Of a stretch of DNA of 64,000 nt, positions 15,343 through 23,810 are shown one piece after another. Each line of letters begins with the position of its first letter. The first letter of the stretch is position 1. A program made the translations under genes and the position numbers. Under the pieces are notes generated by a model. It ran no database searches. It had not been told where the DNA came from and saw nothing but the letters and a program-made list of their open reading frames with translations. Source of the DNA: an uncultured Muribaculaceae bacterium (GTDB lineage: Bacteria > Bacteroidota > Bacteroidia > Bacteroidales > Muribaculaceae); the NCBI GenBank assembly GCA_910587185.1, contig CAJULY010000002.1, forward strand, positions 168,390 through 232,389, read 5' to 3'.

Positions 15343-18300
15343 AGGCGTTTATGATTGAGCCGGAAGAATGAGCTGTCAGTTGCGGAGCATATTGGCTCTG
15401 TATGGTAGCTATTCCGGATGAGAATGTCCCGGCATTGTTCACCCACATCTCATAAGAGAGCAGATAAGTGCCCTTGGGCATATTGGAAATGAATATATTA
15501 GTGGTTTCATCGTTATTTTCGCGATAGAAGCATAGTCCCTCCGAGAAGATCGGCGATGGTAACTGCTCAACCGGTTCAAAACAAGCGGCCCGTTCATCGG
15601 ATATGGCAACATAATCCATTGCTCTGGAGGAACGTATAAGCAACTCTATCCTGACTCTGTCTCCGACAGCCAGGTCTTCAGCTTTTTCCCATTTGTCGCC
15701 TATCTGACGGTAAATGCGCTTTTCTATGCTCACGGCATCGCAGGATGATGGCCTGATATCCTTCATCGTTTGGGTGGATTGGGAATAAACCGCGCCCCAT
15801 GCCGGAGTCATATCTGATTTGGCCACTGTCAGCGTTGATCCTGAGGGTTTCATGGAGGATATGTCGGTGCGGAAATATCCCAGCGTCTCTTCAACACGTG
15901 AAGGCTTTACTTCTGTCGAGCCGATCATGACTTTCGCCGGAGTCGCGGGAGATACCCATTTGGGAGAAGTCAGCAAAATAGAAACGGCGACGTCAGAAGC
16001 CGATTCGCTGTTGCCCCAGTTGCGAGCTTCTTTCTGGAGAATGAGCCATTGGCGTATCGCATCGACTTCTTTTCCATCGGGATTTATGAGATGGTATGCC
16101 TGAAGTGCCCGGCAGGTGAGCCGTAGCTGTGTCATAGAACCTCCGGCGAAGTCATCAAGTATAGGCCACCACATTCCTTTTGTGGGTGAAGTCTCTGCAA
16201 ATTGCCTGAGCGATGCAAGCACTTGCGATGCGAGAGGCTTGTAACCGTGCCGGTAAAACAGCAGAGCTGCGGTCGTTTTGTCAATAAGGGATTTTTTCTT
16301 CCATGTAGATACATACCGGCTGACGGTGGATGAGATGATGCTTGTAGATGTCAATGAGGGCTTGAAATCCGGCCAATAGTCGAGAAGCATCACATAACCC
16401 GTGAAATCGCTCTTAGGGTATTTTCTATAGCTTTTTTCGTTTTCAGTATGTATATATTTCAAAGCTGACGATATTACCGAATGCAATGTTTTGTCAGCGG
16501 GAAGGAAGCCGAGCTGATTCAAACGTCCGAGAATAGAGAGGGTCTGCTGTGTAGCCCATTCAGAAGATTTGTCATATTGGTTGATCCATGCCAATCCTCC
16601 GTTGCTTCGCTGGAGCTTTTTCAACAGAGCTATGTTCTTGTCATAGGTCTGACGAATATTTTTCTTATCGAAAAGCAAAGCCAGACGCTGCATGCGTTCC
16701 GTATCGCTACGGGCATCGAGCATCCAAGGAGTCGCTTGCAGCATAAATGTCTTGAGATCCGCGTTTCTTTCAAGCATGGAAACGAGCGTAGAATCACTCT
16801 TGTCTGATTGCAGCCACTCCTTAAGCGCAATCCTGACCTGAGGATAAGTCTGCATTATACCGTCTGCGACAGCTGCGGAGAATATTGCAGCGGCTGCATC
16901 GGGAGAAGTCCTGGCTTCTTTCGCGGAAATTCCAGGAAGAGCTGTGACGACATACCATGTCGGATTGTCGCAGTACTGCAGTGTTATTCTTGAAGCGGCA
17001 GGATAATCGGGGAGCTTCATTGAGAATGATGAAGAATCCGGCGATATGTAGAAAGGAGTTGTTTCAATGACGGGGGAAGAAGCTGGGAGAATCGGAATCA
17101 GCGCTTGTTCTCCATCAGAGAAATTTCCGTTGGTCGCTTTGACGCGAATACCGATAAAAGGCGAGTTTTCAGGTGCGGTAAGGGCAACTTGAACAATTTT
17201 GTTCTCATTGGCTGAAAGAACTAAAGCTGAGTCGAGCAATGTTGAGAATACTTTGTTTGTCAGAGGATCGAAAAGCTCGGCGATGACTTTTACGTCCTGT
17301 TGAACATCGGTATTGTTCATGAGAGTCGAACTTATAGAGGCTTCATCTCCCGTTCTGAGGAATCGAGGAAGATTTGGCTGTACCATGATCGGCTTATTGG
17401 CCAGAATCTCTTTGTGGAAAGATGTGGAAATAAGATTGCGGTCATAAGCAAGAGCATTGAAACTCCACGTGGTATTTGCATTAGGAACAGTGAAAGAGTA
17501 TGTCAGTTTACCATTCTCATCAGTAGTAAGTTTGGGAGCGAAGAACGCGATAGGGGTATTTGTTTCGCGATACTCGAAGCTCTCTTTTTCCCTGACATCG
17601 GTTATTGGCATATCTCCGGAATCTTCTTCCTCGATCTCATCACTCTCTTTAACCGCTGCACCTGTAAGAGCAGATTTACGCATTGAACCGTAGCCTGTTA
17701 CTACAACTTCGTCGAGCGCACTTTCTTCCTTGACCATCGGAGCAGCCATCTCATTTGCCACCTTGTCTTCAGATAGCTTAAGCCCTGAAACCGAGCCATA
17801 AAGCATAGTAGCACGGTATTTTGTCACGGGTGAGAAAGTCATGCCGTAGGTTTGCAATTGAGGAGTGACAATATCGATGCATTTGGACCAGTCGTATCGG
17901 TCGGAACTAAATCCGGAATGATTATAGCCGAAAGATGGCGCACTGACATGGAGTGGACTTACGTAGGAGGTGTTGAAGCCTATTTCCCAAGAAGGAGCGG
18001 CAAGAACATCGAGGGCCTGATTATACATGTCAAGAACGACTGCCGAGCGGGTCCCGACAGAATCAATATCAAGGGTGCGGAATGTCCAGGTCTCTTCCTG
18101 GCCCGGAATGAGTCGGTCGCGGAAGGATTCCGTAAGGAAATTAAGCTTTTGCCGAGAATCGGCAACTTCAATGTCGATTCTGATATTTGATGTCATGAAA
18201 TCTTTTACGGCAGAGAGATTCAGTGATGCGGATTCGGTCTTTTCGGGAAGATTTATCCTTATTTCATTCACACCTTTTTTCAGTTTAAGCCATTTACGCT

Positions 18301-21070
18301 CTATGCAGTTACCTCGTGATTCGAGATAGTAGAGTGTATGTGTGTCATTTTCTTTGGCAAAAACTTTAATGTCGGTCTTGTTACCGTTGACAGTCAGAGC
18401 GTTTTTGCCGGGATACCACAACACATTATTGGAGGGAGAATAGTCGTCGTTATCGCGATAGATAATGAAGTTATCGATTGTCAGAGAATCAGCCGGGAGT
18501 TCCGTTGATTTGACAATCAGCCGGTATTCGTCACCATGTATTTTATTCCAATCGATGGAAGAACTTATCGGCCCGGAGATTATAGGCTTAGCGTCAGTTT
18601 CATTATATAACGTATAGGACAGGCCGCATTCCACCGTTTTACCTTCGCTTGAAATGACTTTGAAATATGAGGAAAGATCAACAGGACGGCTCACTTCTAT
18701 GTAGGCAGGAAGTGAAGAAACTATGGAGTAGCGGCTGCCGACATTGAAAGTTTCGGATTGCTGCTGGCTCTCCCCTGACATCGAGGTGACCGATATATTG
18801 GCGGAGAAAAGGCCTTCGGGAGCAGGCGAATTCTTAATCGCGTCCTTCTTGAGGATCATTTTGAAGGAACCGTCGGAATCGGTGGTGTCAGATAGAGAAC
18901 AGAATTCAACTTCATTACTGCGATACCACCAACGGCCGGTTGAGACAGCAATAACAGCTTTTACTGCAGCATTAGCAACCGGTATGCCGGAGTAAGTAAC
19001 AGCTTTTCCGGTCAAAGTCACATCGCCTTCAGCGGGCACACCTGAAGCGGGTGTGTCAAGGGCGATGTGGAAAGTAGGCATTTTGTAATCCGACACCATG
19101 AAACGGCGGAAGGCAATATGTCCGTTTTTATTGTCGCGGAGTGTGATCGAATATGATCCCGTCAGTTCTCCCTGCGGAATCAGGAATGTCCCGTCAATGC
19201 GCCCCCAGTCATCGGTGACGGACTTAATCGTGTCAACGGCGACAGAATTAGCATTATACAATATAGCCGAAACTTCATCGCCTGAAGCGATACGATTGGC
19301 GAATTCACGCATCTGATATATTATTCCACACCATTTGACTGTGTCGCCGGGTTGATAAATCGCAAGATCGGTATAGACGTTTCCCGAATAACGCCATTCA
19401 TCTGTATCATGTCCCGACTTCCAATAATAAATGCTTGACGCTGCCATATCCTTGCCTTTTACCGGCTGCAGCATGCCTGAAGCCAAATCCCCAAGAGTAA
19501 GGAAACCTGAGGCATCGGTCACACCGAGATCTTTAGCCGAAGCTTTCCCATTTCGGCGGTTGTTTTCCGCCTTGAATTTTATAGAGGCCTTATCGACCGG
19601 GGCGCCCGTCAGAGGATTAACAACAAAAAGCTCGGGTGATTTACGGGAGTTTATGAGAGAGCCAGCAAGATCTGTGCATCTTGTGGTCTGAACAGTGTTG
19701 CGGCTGTTTTTTTTACCGTTTTCCCGAGGTACGATAGCATAAAAGCCATACTCCGGAAGCGAAACGGGAAGAATGGTATCGGCAGAGAAGGGGACGCTTT
19801 TCCCTTTGATTTCTACAGAAACCGATCTTATCGGTTTAAGAACAGCCAGATCTGACAGCTTAATCCAGTTCCTATCGGAAGAAGAGATACTCGTGACATT
19901 GTATATATCAACCGTCAGCTTCTGAGTGTTTTTAGACTCGATTCTGATATTGAAAGATTTGTCGGGCGAAACCACCGAGGGGCTGACGAGATTGATGCTC
20001 TTTGAAGAAAGCGATTTCCTGATATTTTCGAGACATCCGTTTAGCGGAAAATTGGGGAAAAGACGAAGATTATTCTCAACCATCGCGAACATTTTTTTAT
20101 CCGTCAAGAAATTTTTTTCCTCGGCAAGAGAATAATCTTCTCCGTAATAGTCGTTATATACTCCGTCAAGTGCAATCAGCACATTACCGGAGTATTCAGA
20201 GTTTTTATAATCGGTATAAAGATCCAGTAATAGTTTTATTCTTGTAGATTGCCCTTTTTCAGTCAGGTTGCCGTACAGATTGCCATATACGAAATTTATT
20301 CTTTGTATGTCACAGTAAATTTCCGGCGCGGGCCGGTTTTTATGGAAAGACAGAAGAGCGGCATAAATATCAAGAATTTTCTGAGCTTCCTGAGAGGCAG
20401 GCGTAAATCCCGGATTTATCATGAAAACCGTTCGGGGTGTAAGGGATAGCAGCCCTATACATGAGGAGAAAGGAGAAAGACCTGATCGCAAAGCAATGAC
20501 GCGGTGGGCGACAAAATCGTAGAGAGTAGGGAAATATACCTGAGATTCTTTGGCAATCTCGATTATGCTTTCGTATTCGTTTAACGGAGATGCCTGTAGA
20601 GAGGTTATGTCTTTCAGCGATTTGTCGCAAAGGTCAGATATAACCCGGCGGAACTGTTCACCGCTCCATTCACGATAATCGGCCGAGAGTGGTTCAAGTG
20701 GAAGTTTCCTTTGATTATAAACGTAATTGTTAGCGCTATAAATGGAGTTGTATAGAGTGGCCAGAAGAAGATTCATCACAGCTTTTGACTGTGGTTTTTT
20801 AAGTAATTTCTCAGTTGCAACGATTTTGTCGATAGCCTTTTGCCAGTTATCGCTGCCTATGCTGCTTTGCGCAATAGAATAGTTCATGACAGCTCTTATG
20901 GCTTCGGTTTCGTTCCCTTTAGAAATGGCCTGCTTTATGGCAGACTCCGATTGGGATATTACAGTTTTGGGAAAAGCGAAATCGGGGACTGCGGTTTTCT
21001 TAACTGTCGCAGATGCTGAAAGGGATATTCCGAAGAAAGATATCAGCAATAGTGTGAGGAATCTTTTCAT
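15332..21070 (-). CDS. Large alpha-2-macroglobulin family protein, thioester-less, with TonB-box-like motif
   Basis: The 1,912-residue protein has a signal peptide (MKRFLTLLLISFFGISLSASA) and no lipobox. An MG2-type macroglobulin domain with IYQPGDTVKW lies near residue 573. The A2M domain (FFAPKLTTDENGKLTYSF) lies near 1178 and an alpha-toroid helical region (LQRSNGGLAW) near 1490. Just before the A2M domain, where the protease bait region usually sits, residues 1120-1128 read DEVVVTGYG followed by SMRKSALTGA, the start motif of SusC-type TonB-dependent receptors. The C-x-E-Q thioester expected after NPTWYVVTALP (about 1365) is absent. Bacterial A2Ms are periplasmic or surface protease traps. 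Dus overlaps the 3' end. Confidence 0.85.
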   Translation of the reverse strand: MKRFLTLLLISFFGISLSASATVKKTAVPDFAFPKTVISQSESAIKQAISKGNETEAIRAVMNYSIAQSSIGSDNWQKAIDKIVATEKLLKKPQSKAVMNLLLATLYNSIYSANNYVYNQRKLPLEPLSADYREWSGEQFRRVISDLCDKSLKDITSLQASPLNEYESIIEIAKESQVYFPTLYDFVAHRVIALRSGLSPFSSCIGLLSLTPRTVFMINPGFTPASQEAQKILDIYAALLSFHKNRPAPEIYCDIQRINFVYGNLYGNLTEKGQSTRIKLLLDLYTDYKNSEYSGNVLIALDGVYNDYYGEDYSLAEEKNFLTDKKMFAMVENNLRLFPNFPLNGCLENIRKSLSSKSINLVSPSVVSPDKSFNIRIESKNTQKLTVDIYNVTSISSSDRNWIKLSDLAVLKPIRSVSVEIKGKSVPFSADTILPVSLPEYGFYAIVPRENGKKNSRNTVQTTRCTDLAGSLINSRKSPELFVVNPLTGAPVDKASIKFKAENNRRNGKASAKDLGVTDASGFLTLGDLASGMLQPVKGKDMAASSIYYWKSGHDTDEWRYSGNVYTDLAIYQPGDTVKWCGIIYQMREFANRIASGDEVSAILYNANSVAVDTIKSVTDDWGRIDGTFLIPQGELTGSYSITLRDNKNGHIAFRRFMVSDYKMPTFHIALDTPASGVPAEGDVTLTGKAVTYSGIPVANAAVKAVIAVSTGRWWYRSNEVEFCSLSDTTDSDGSFKMILKKDAIKNSPAPEGLFSANISVTSMSGESQQQSETFNVGSRYSIVSSLPAYIEVSRPVDLSSYFKVISSEGKTVECGLSYTLYNETDAKPIISGPISSSIDWNKIHGDEYRLIVKSTELPADSLTIDNFIIYRDNDDYSPSNNVLWYPGKNALTVNGNKTDIKVFAKENDTHTLYYLESRGNCIERKWLKLKKGVNEIRINLPEKTESASLNLSAVKDFMTSNIRIDIEVADSRQKLNFLTESFRDRLIPGQEETWTFRTLDIDSVGTRSAVVLDMYNQALDVLAAPSWEIGFNTSYVSPLHVSAPSFGYNHSGFSSDRYDWSKCIDIVTPQLQTYGMTFSPVTKYRATMLYGSVSGLKLSEDKVANEMAAPMVKEESALDEVVVTGYGSMRKSALTGAAVKESDEIEEEDSGDMPITDVREKESFEYRETNTPIAFFAPKLTTDENGKLTYSFTVPNANTTWSFNALAYDRNLISTSFHKEILANKPIMVQPNLPRFLRTGDEASISSTLMNNTDVQQDVKVIAELFDPLTNKVFSTLLDSALVLSANENKIVQVALTAPENSPFIGIRVKATNGNFSDGEQALIPILPASSPVIETTPFYISPDSSSFSMKLPDYPAASRITLQYCDNPTWYVVTALPGISAKEARTSPDAAAAIFSAAVADGIMQTYPQVRIALKEWLQSDKSDSTLVSMLERNADLKTFMLQATPWMLDARSDTERMQRLALLFDKKNIRQTYDKNIALLKKLQRSNGGLAWINQYDKSSEWATQQTLSILGRLNQLGFLPADKTLHSVISSALKYIHTENEKSYRKYPKSDFTGYVMLLDYWPDFKPSLTSTSIISSTVSRYVSTWKKKSLIDKTTAALLFYRHGYKPLASQVLASLRQFAETSPTKGMWWPILDDFAGGSMTQLRLTCRALQAYHLINPDGKEVDAIRQWLILQKEARNWGNSESASDVAVSILLTSPKWVSPATPAKVMIGSTEVKPSRVEETLGYFRTDISSMKPSGSTLTVAKSDMTPAWGAVYSQSTQTMKDIRPSSCDAVSIEKRIYRQIGDKWEKAEDLAVGDRVRIELLIRSSRAMDYVAISDERAACFEPVEQLPSPIFSEGLCFYRENNDETTNIFISNMPKGTYLLSYEMWVNNAGTFSSGIATIQSQYAPQLTAHSSGSIINAYGL

Positions 21071-21083
21071 AATAGTTAATTAA

Positions 21084-21134
21084 AAAGGCACGACAATCTT
21101 GGATTTACATGTAAGTAACGGCAAGATTGTCGTG
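21084..21134 (-). terminator. Intrinsic terminator of the Spy-like/sigma operon
   Basis: A 12-bp perfect stem (CACGACAATCTT at 21089-21100, AAGATTGTCGTG at 21123-21134) reads on the minus strand into CCTTTTTAATT. It lies 33 bases after the Spy-like stop and just before the A2M start, separating the sigma operon from A2M. Confidence 0.85.
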
Positions 21135-21166
21135 AATGTTTTTGAAACGAATAATAGAAACTAAAA

Positions 21167-21631
21167 TCAACGTTTGTTTTTGCCTTTGCCTCTATGGCGC
21201 ATGAGCTCGTCCATCCATTTATTTTCCGCCAATTTCAGCTGAAAGAGTTGTTTTTTGTTTAAAAATGTTTTAAACTGATTGAAGTATTTAAGCTCTACCG
21301 CACCCTCCTTAGCCTTGAATTCGGTAATAGCTTCGGCCGCTTTCTCGTATTCAAGATCCGAAGGATTGGCTTTTTTGGAGACTTGTCTTTCAAGTGAGCG
21401 GGTGTCGCGTGCAAGTCTTGAGGTCTCGTTGGACATGTCGCGGTAGCTCTTCTCGAATTTTTCTTTCTGTTGCGGCGTCAGATTCATCTGTTTCGACAGA
21501 TAGTCGATCTTGGTCTGAATCATGTTGTTGTACCATTGCTCACGGTTGGCCCGATTGCGCGGGCCGTCGGCCATAAGGCTTAAACTACCGACAACAATAC
21601 AGATAATCAGGGCAGTTATATGTCTTATCAT
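21167..21631 (-). CDS. Spy/CpxP-like periplasmic protein
   Basis: The 154-residue protein has a signal peptide ending near SLMADGPR (about residue 22). The mature part is helical and highly charged with an LTPQQKEKFEKSY segment, resembling the LTxxQ motif of Spy/CpxP chaperones, and a basic C-terminus HRGKGKNKR. It is the third gene of the ECF sigma operon, starting 43 bases after the membrane protein. The likely role is an envelope-stress effector or sensor accessory. Homology to Spy is weak by eye, so this is a family-like call. Confidence 0.6.
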   Translation of the reverse strand: MIRHITALIICIVVGSLSLMADGPRNRANREQWYNNMIQTKIDYLSKQMNLTPQQKEKFEKSYRDMSNETSRLARDTRSLERQVSKKANPSDLEYEKAAEAITEFKAKEGAVELKYFNQFKTFLNKKQLFQLKLAENKWMDELMRHRGKGKNKR

Positions 21632-21674
21632 TCTATATAGTAATTTGAATAGGATTCCAAATAATATCTATAAG

Positions 21675-22073
21675 TTATAATGAATCAAGCGAAGCGGGAT
21701 CAAATCCTTCATCATAGAGATCGTCATAAATGTCAGATTCGCTGACTGCCGGCGAACAATAGTCATTGAAAAAGGCATCGTTGTTGATTGCACTCATGAG
21801 CTGGGTGTTTTTTTCGACAGAGACAGGAACATCACCGCGCATCAGATCGAAAGTCTTCATCATGCACCATATCCCTAAAAACATTGCAGCCATATAGACG
21901 TATGGCCTCACGCGGCTCCAGAAGGAACGAGGCATGATTCGAGGGGAGGATTTTTCCCAAGACTGCTCGGGAAGAGCCTCAATCATACGTTTATTGAAGT
22001 CCTCAAAAAAATTATCAGGGACGGTCATGCCGGACTGATGATCTATTTTGGAGAGAATATCTTGACCTTTCAT
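21675..22073 (-). CDS. Single-pass membrane protein, probable anti-sigma factor
   Basis: The 132-residue protein has a cytosolic N-terminus of about 55 residues (VPDNFFEDFNKRMIEALPEQ), one transmembrane helix at about 57-74 (YVYMAAMFLGIWCMM) and an acidic periplasmic tail (YDDLYDEGFDPASLDSL). It lies 52 bases downstream of the ECF sigma gene and upstream of the Spy-like gene. That order is common for ECF / anti-sigma / periplasmic-protein operons in Bacteroidota. No zinc-binding anti-sigma motif (HxxxCxxC) is present. The anti-sigma role is inferred from context and topology. Confidence 0.6.
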   Translation of the reverse strand: MKGQDILSKIDHQSGMTVPDNFFEDFNKRMIEALPEQSWEKSSPRIMPRSFWSRVRPYVYMAAMFLGIWCMMKTFDLMRGDVPVSVEKNTQLMSAINNDAFFNDYCSPAVSESDIYDDLYDEGFDPASLDSL

Positions 22074-22125
22074 AGGAGAAAAGATTAATTGTTACGAAAT
22101 AATGACTTTTAAAAACCTGATAAGT

Positions 22126-22689
22126 TTAATCGAGTTCATTAAAAAATTGCTCTATTTTTTTTACAGCAAGATGATAGGAGGCTTTGAGCGCTCCGACCGA
22201 GGTTCCGAGAATCTCTGACATCTGATCGTACTTCATTTCATCGTAATATCTCATGTTGAATACAAGTCTTTGTTTCTCAGGAAGAGATGCAATGGCTTTT
22301 CTGAGCTGCAGCTTGAGATCGTCTCCGTCGATATACGTGTCCGCTTCGATGGCATTGATCAATAGTGAATTTTCATCGTCAATCGACACATTGTTCTTTT
22401 TTCTTTTCGATGCGAGGAAAGTTATACTTTCATTTATGGCGATCTTGTAGAGCCAGGTGGATAGTTTTGCGTCACCCCTGAAATTCTCAATCGAAAGCCA
22501 TGCTTTCATAAAGGTGTTCTGAAGCAGATCGTTGGTGTCATCATGGTCTTCGACCATACGTCTGATCTGCCAGTAAAGGGGCTCGGAATATAGTCTTATG
22601 ACGTCGCCGAAGGCCTGCCGGCATGTCTGTTTGTCGCGTAGCCGTTCGATAAGCGCGACATCTTCGGGTTCTTTCAGGATATTGGGCAT
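22126..22689 (-). CDS. ECF-type RNA polymerase sigma factor
   Basis: This 187-residue sigma-70 family ECF factor has region 2 around EDHDDTNDLLQNTFMKAW and LSTWLYKIAINESI. A linker follows, then region 4 with SLPEKQRLVFNMRYYDEMKY and the helix-turn-helix SEILGTSVGALKASYHLAVK. There is no extended C-terminal domain. It is first in the operon with the single-pass membrane protein and the Spy-like protein. The minus-strand TATCTTTA at 22726-22733 is a near match to a -7 box, so a housekeeping promoter is possible but weak. Target genes are unknown. Confidence 0.93.
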   Translation of the reverse strand: MPNILKEPEDVALIERLRDKQTCRQAFGDVIRLYSEPLYWQIRRMVEDHDDTNDLLQNTFMKAWLSIENFRGDAKLSTWLYKIAINESITFLASKRKKNNVSIDDENSLLINAIEADTYIDGDDLKLQLRKAIASLPEKQRLVFNMRYYDEMKYDQMSEILGTSVGALKASYHLAVKKIEQFFNELD

Positions 22690-22780
22690 AATGACTATTT
22701 AAGCTATTGTTGAAACTAATTGATTGTAAAGATAGAAATTAATTTAAACACTTCGTTAACATACGTAGCTAAAAAATATT

Positions 22781-22788
22781 TATATTTG
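22781..22788 (+). promoter_or_regulatory. -7 box of the glycosyltransferase gene
   Basis: TATATTTG matches TAnnTTTG, 30 bases before the ATG at 22819. No exact -33 TTG was seen at the right distance. Confidence 0.5.
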
Positions 22789-22818
22789 CAAAAATAATGC
22801 GTTTTACAGGTGTTTTTT

Positions 22819-23793
22819 ATGAACAAAGATAACAATGGTGTTGTCACGCCGATGGTCAGTGTGGTGATGATCGCCTATAATATGGAAAAATATATATCCA
22901 CGGCAATAAAAGGAGTCGTTACACAAAAGACCGATTTCCCGGTAGAACTTATTGTCATGGATGATAATTCCACGGATTCGACTCCGCAGATAATAGAACG
23001 ATGGCAACGGAAATATCCCGGAATAATTGTCAACGTCAGAAATCCTAAAAATCTCGGATTGCAAAGAAATTATCTGGAAGGTTTCGCTCGATGCCGGGGA
23101 AAGTACATGGCCATCTGTGATGCTGACGACTATTGGTTCAACAAAAAGAAACTCCTGCGACAGGTGAGATACATGGAAAGCCATCCGGAATGCAGCATAA
23201 CTTTTCACCGGATGGTGAATTATTATGAGGCAAGTGGCGAAAAAAGTCTGAGCAACGGTGGGCAGAAGGTGGATACGACTCTCGCCGATCTTTGCCGCAG
23301 CAATTATATAACAAACTCGTCCGTGCTTTACAGGCGAGAAAAGGTCGATCTCAAAAAATTGCCTGATTGGATAAAATCAGACCGTTCGCCTGATTATGCA
23401 ATGCATGTGCTTTACGGGCGCACGGGAAATATCCATTTTTTTCGAAGGCCCATGGGAGTGTATCGTAAATCAGCGGGAAGTTCCTGGAGCTTGACAAAGG
23501 AAGCCGAACGGCTGAGAATGTCGCTTGCTGTGAGACAGCGACTGATGGAGACGATCAAAGATAACGAAGAAGCGGTCAGAGGCATGAAAATTTCTTCGGC
23601 CAACATATTGCGTAGAATGATGGCTTTGGCAGAAGATGAAGAAGAAAGAAAGCGTATAGTCGATATGGCGAAAGAAATGGAGATAATTCTGCCGGAGGGA
23701 AAAGCCTCATCAGGAGAGAAGGGGGGAGGAAAGTCCTTGCTGACTTCTGTTCGTCGGGTTGTATCTCGATTGATTCCTCTGCCTGAACCGTAA
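22819..23793 (+). CDS. Family 2 glycosyltransferase
   Basis: From the ATG at 22819 the protein is 324 residues; a GTG at 22810 is also in frame. The GT-A fold is clear: VSVVMIAYNMEKYI at the start, MDDNSTDSTPQII near 50, and CDADDYWFNKKKL holding the DxD metal site near 97. A conserved acidic patch around DRSPDYAMHVLYG follows near 200. There is no transmembrane helix. The C-terminal ~70 residues are charged and helical with a basic end. It probably transfers a sugar to a surface glycan or O-linked glycoprotein; donor and acceptor are unknown. It stands alone, convergent with the nucleotidase gene 17 bases away. Confidence 0.88.
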   Translation: MNKDNNGVVTPMVSVVMIAYNMEKYISTAIKGVVTQKTDFPVELIVMDDNSTDSTPQIIERWQRKYPGIIVNVRNPKNLGLQRNYLEGFARCRGKYMAICDADDYWFNKKKLLRQVRYMESHPECSITFHRMVNYYEASGEKSLSNGGQKVDTTLADLCRSNYITNSSVLYRREKVDLKKLPDWIKSDRSPDYAMHVLYGRTGNIHFFRRPMGVYRKSAGSSWSLTKEAERLRMSLAVRQRLMETIKDNEEAVRGMKISSANILRRMMALAEDEEERKRIVDMAKEMEIILPEGKASSGEKGGGKSLLTSVRRVVSRLIPLPEP

Positions 23794-23810
23794 GAGAAAA
23801 TTCCTGTCAG

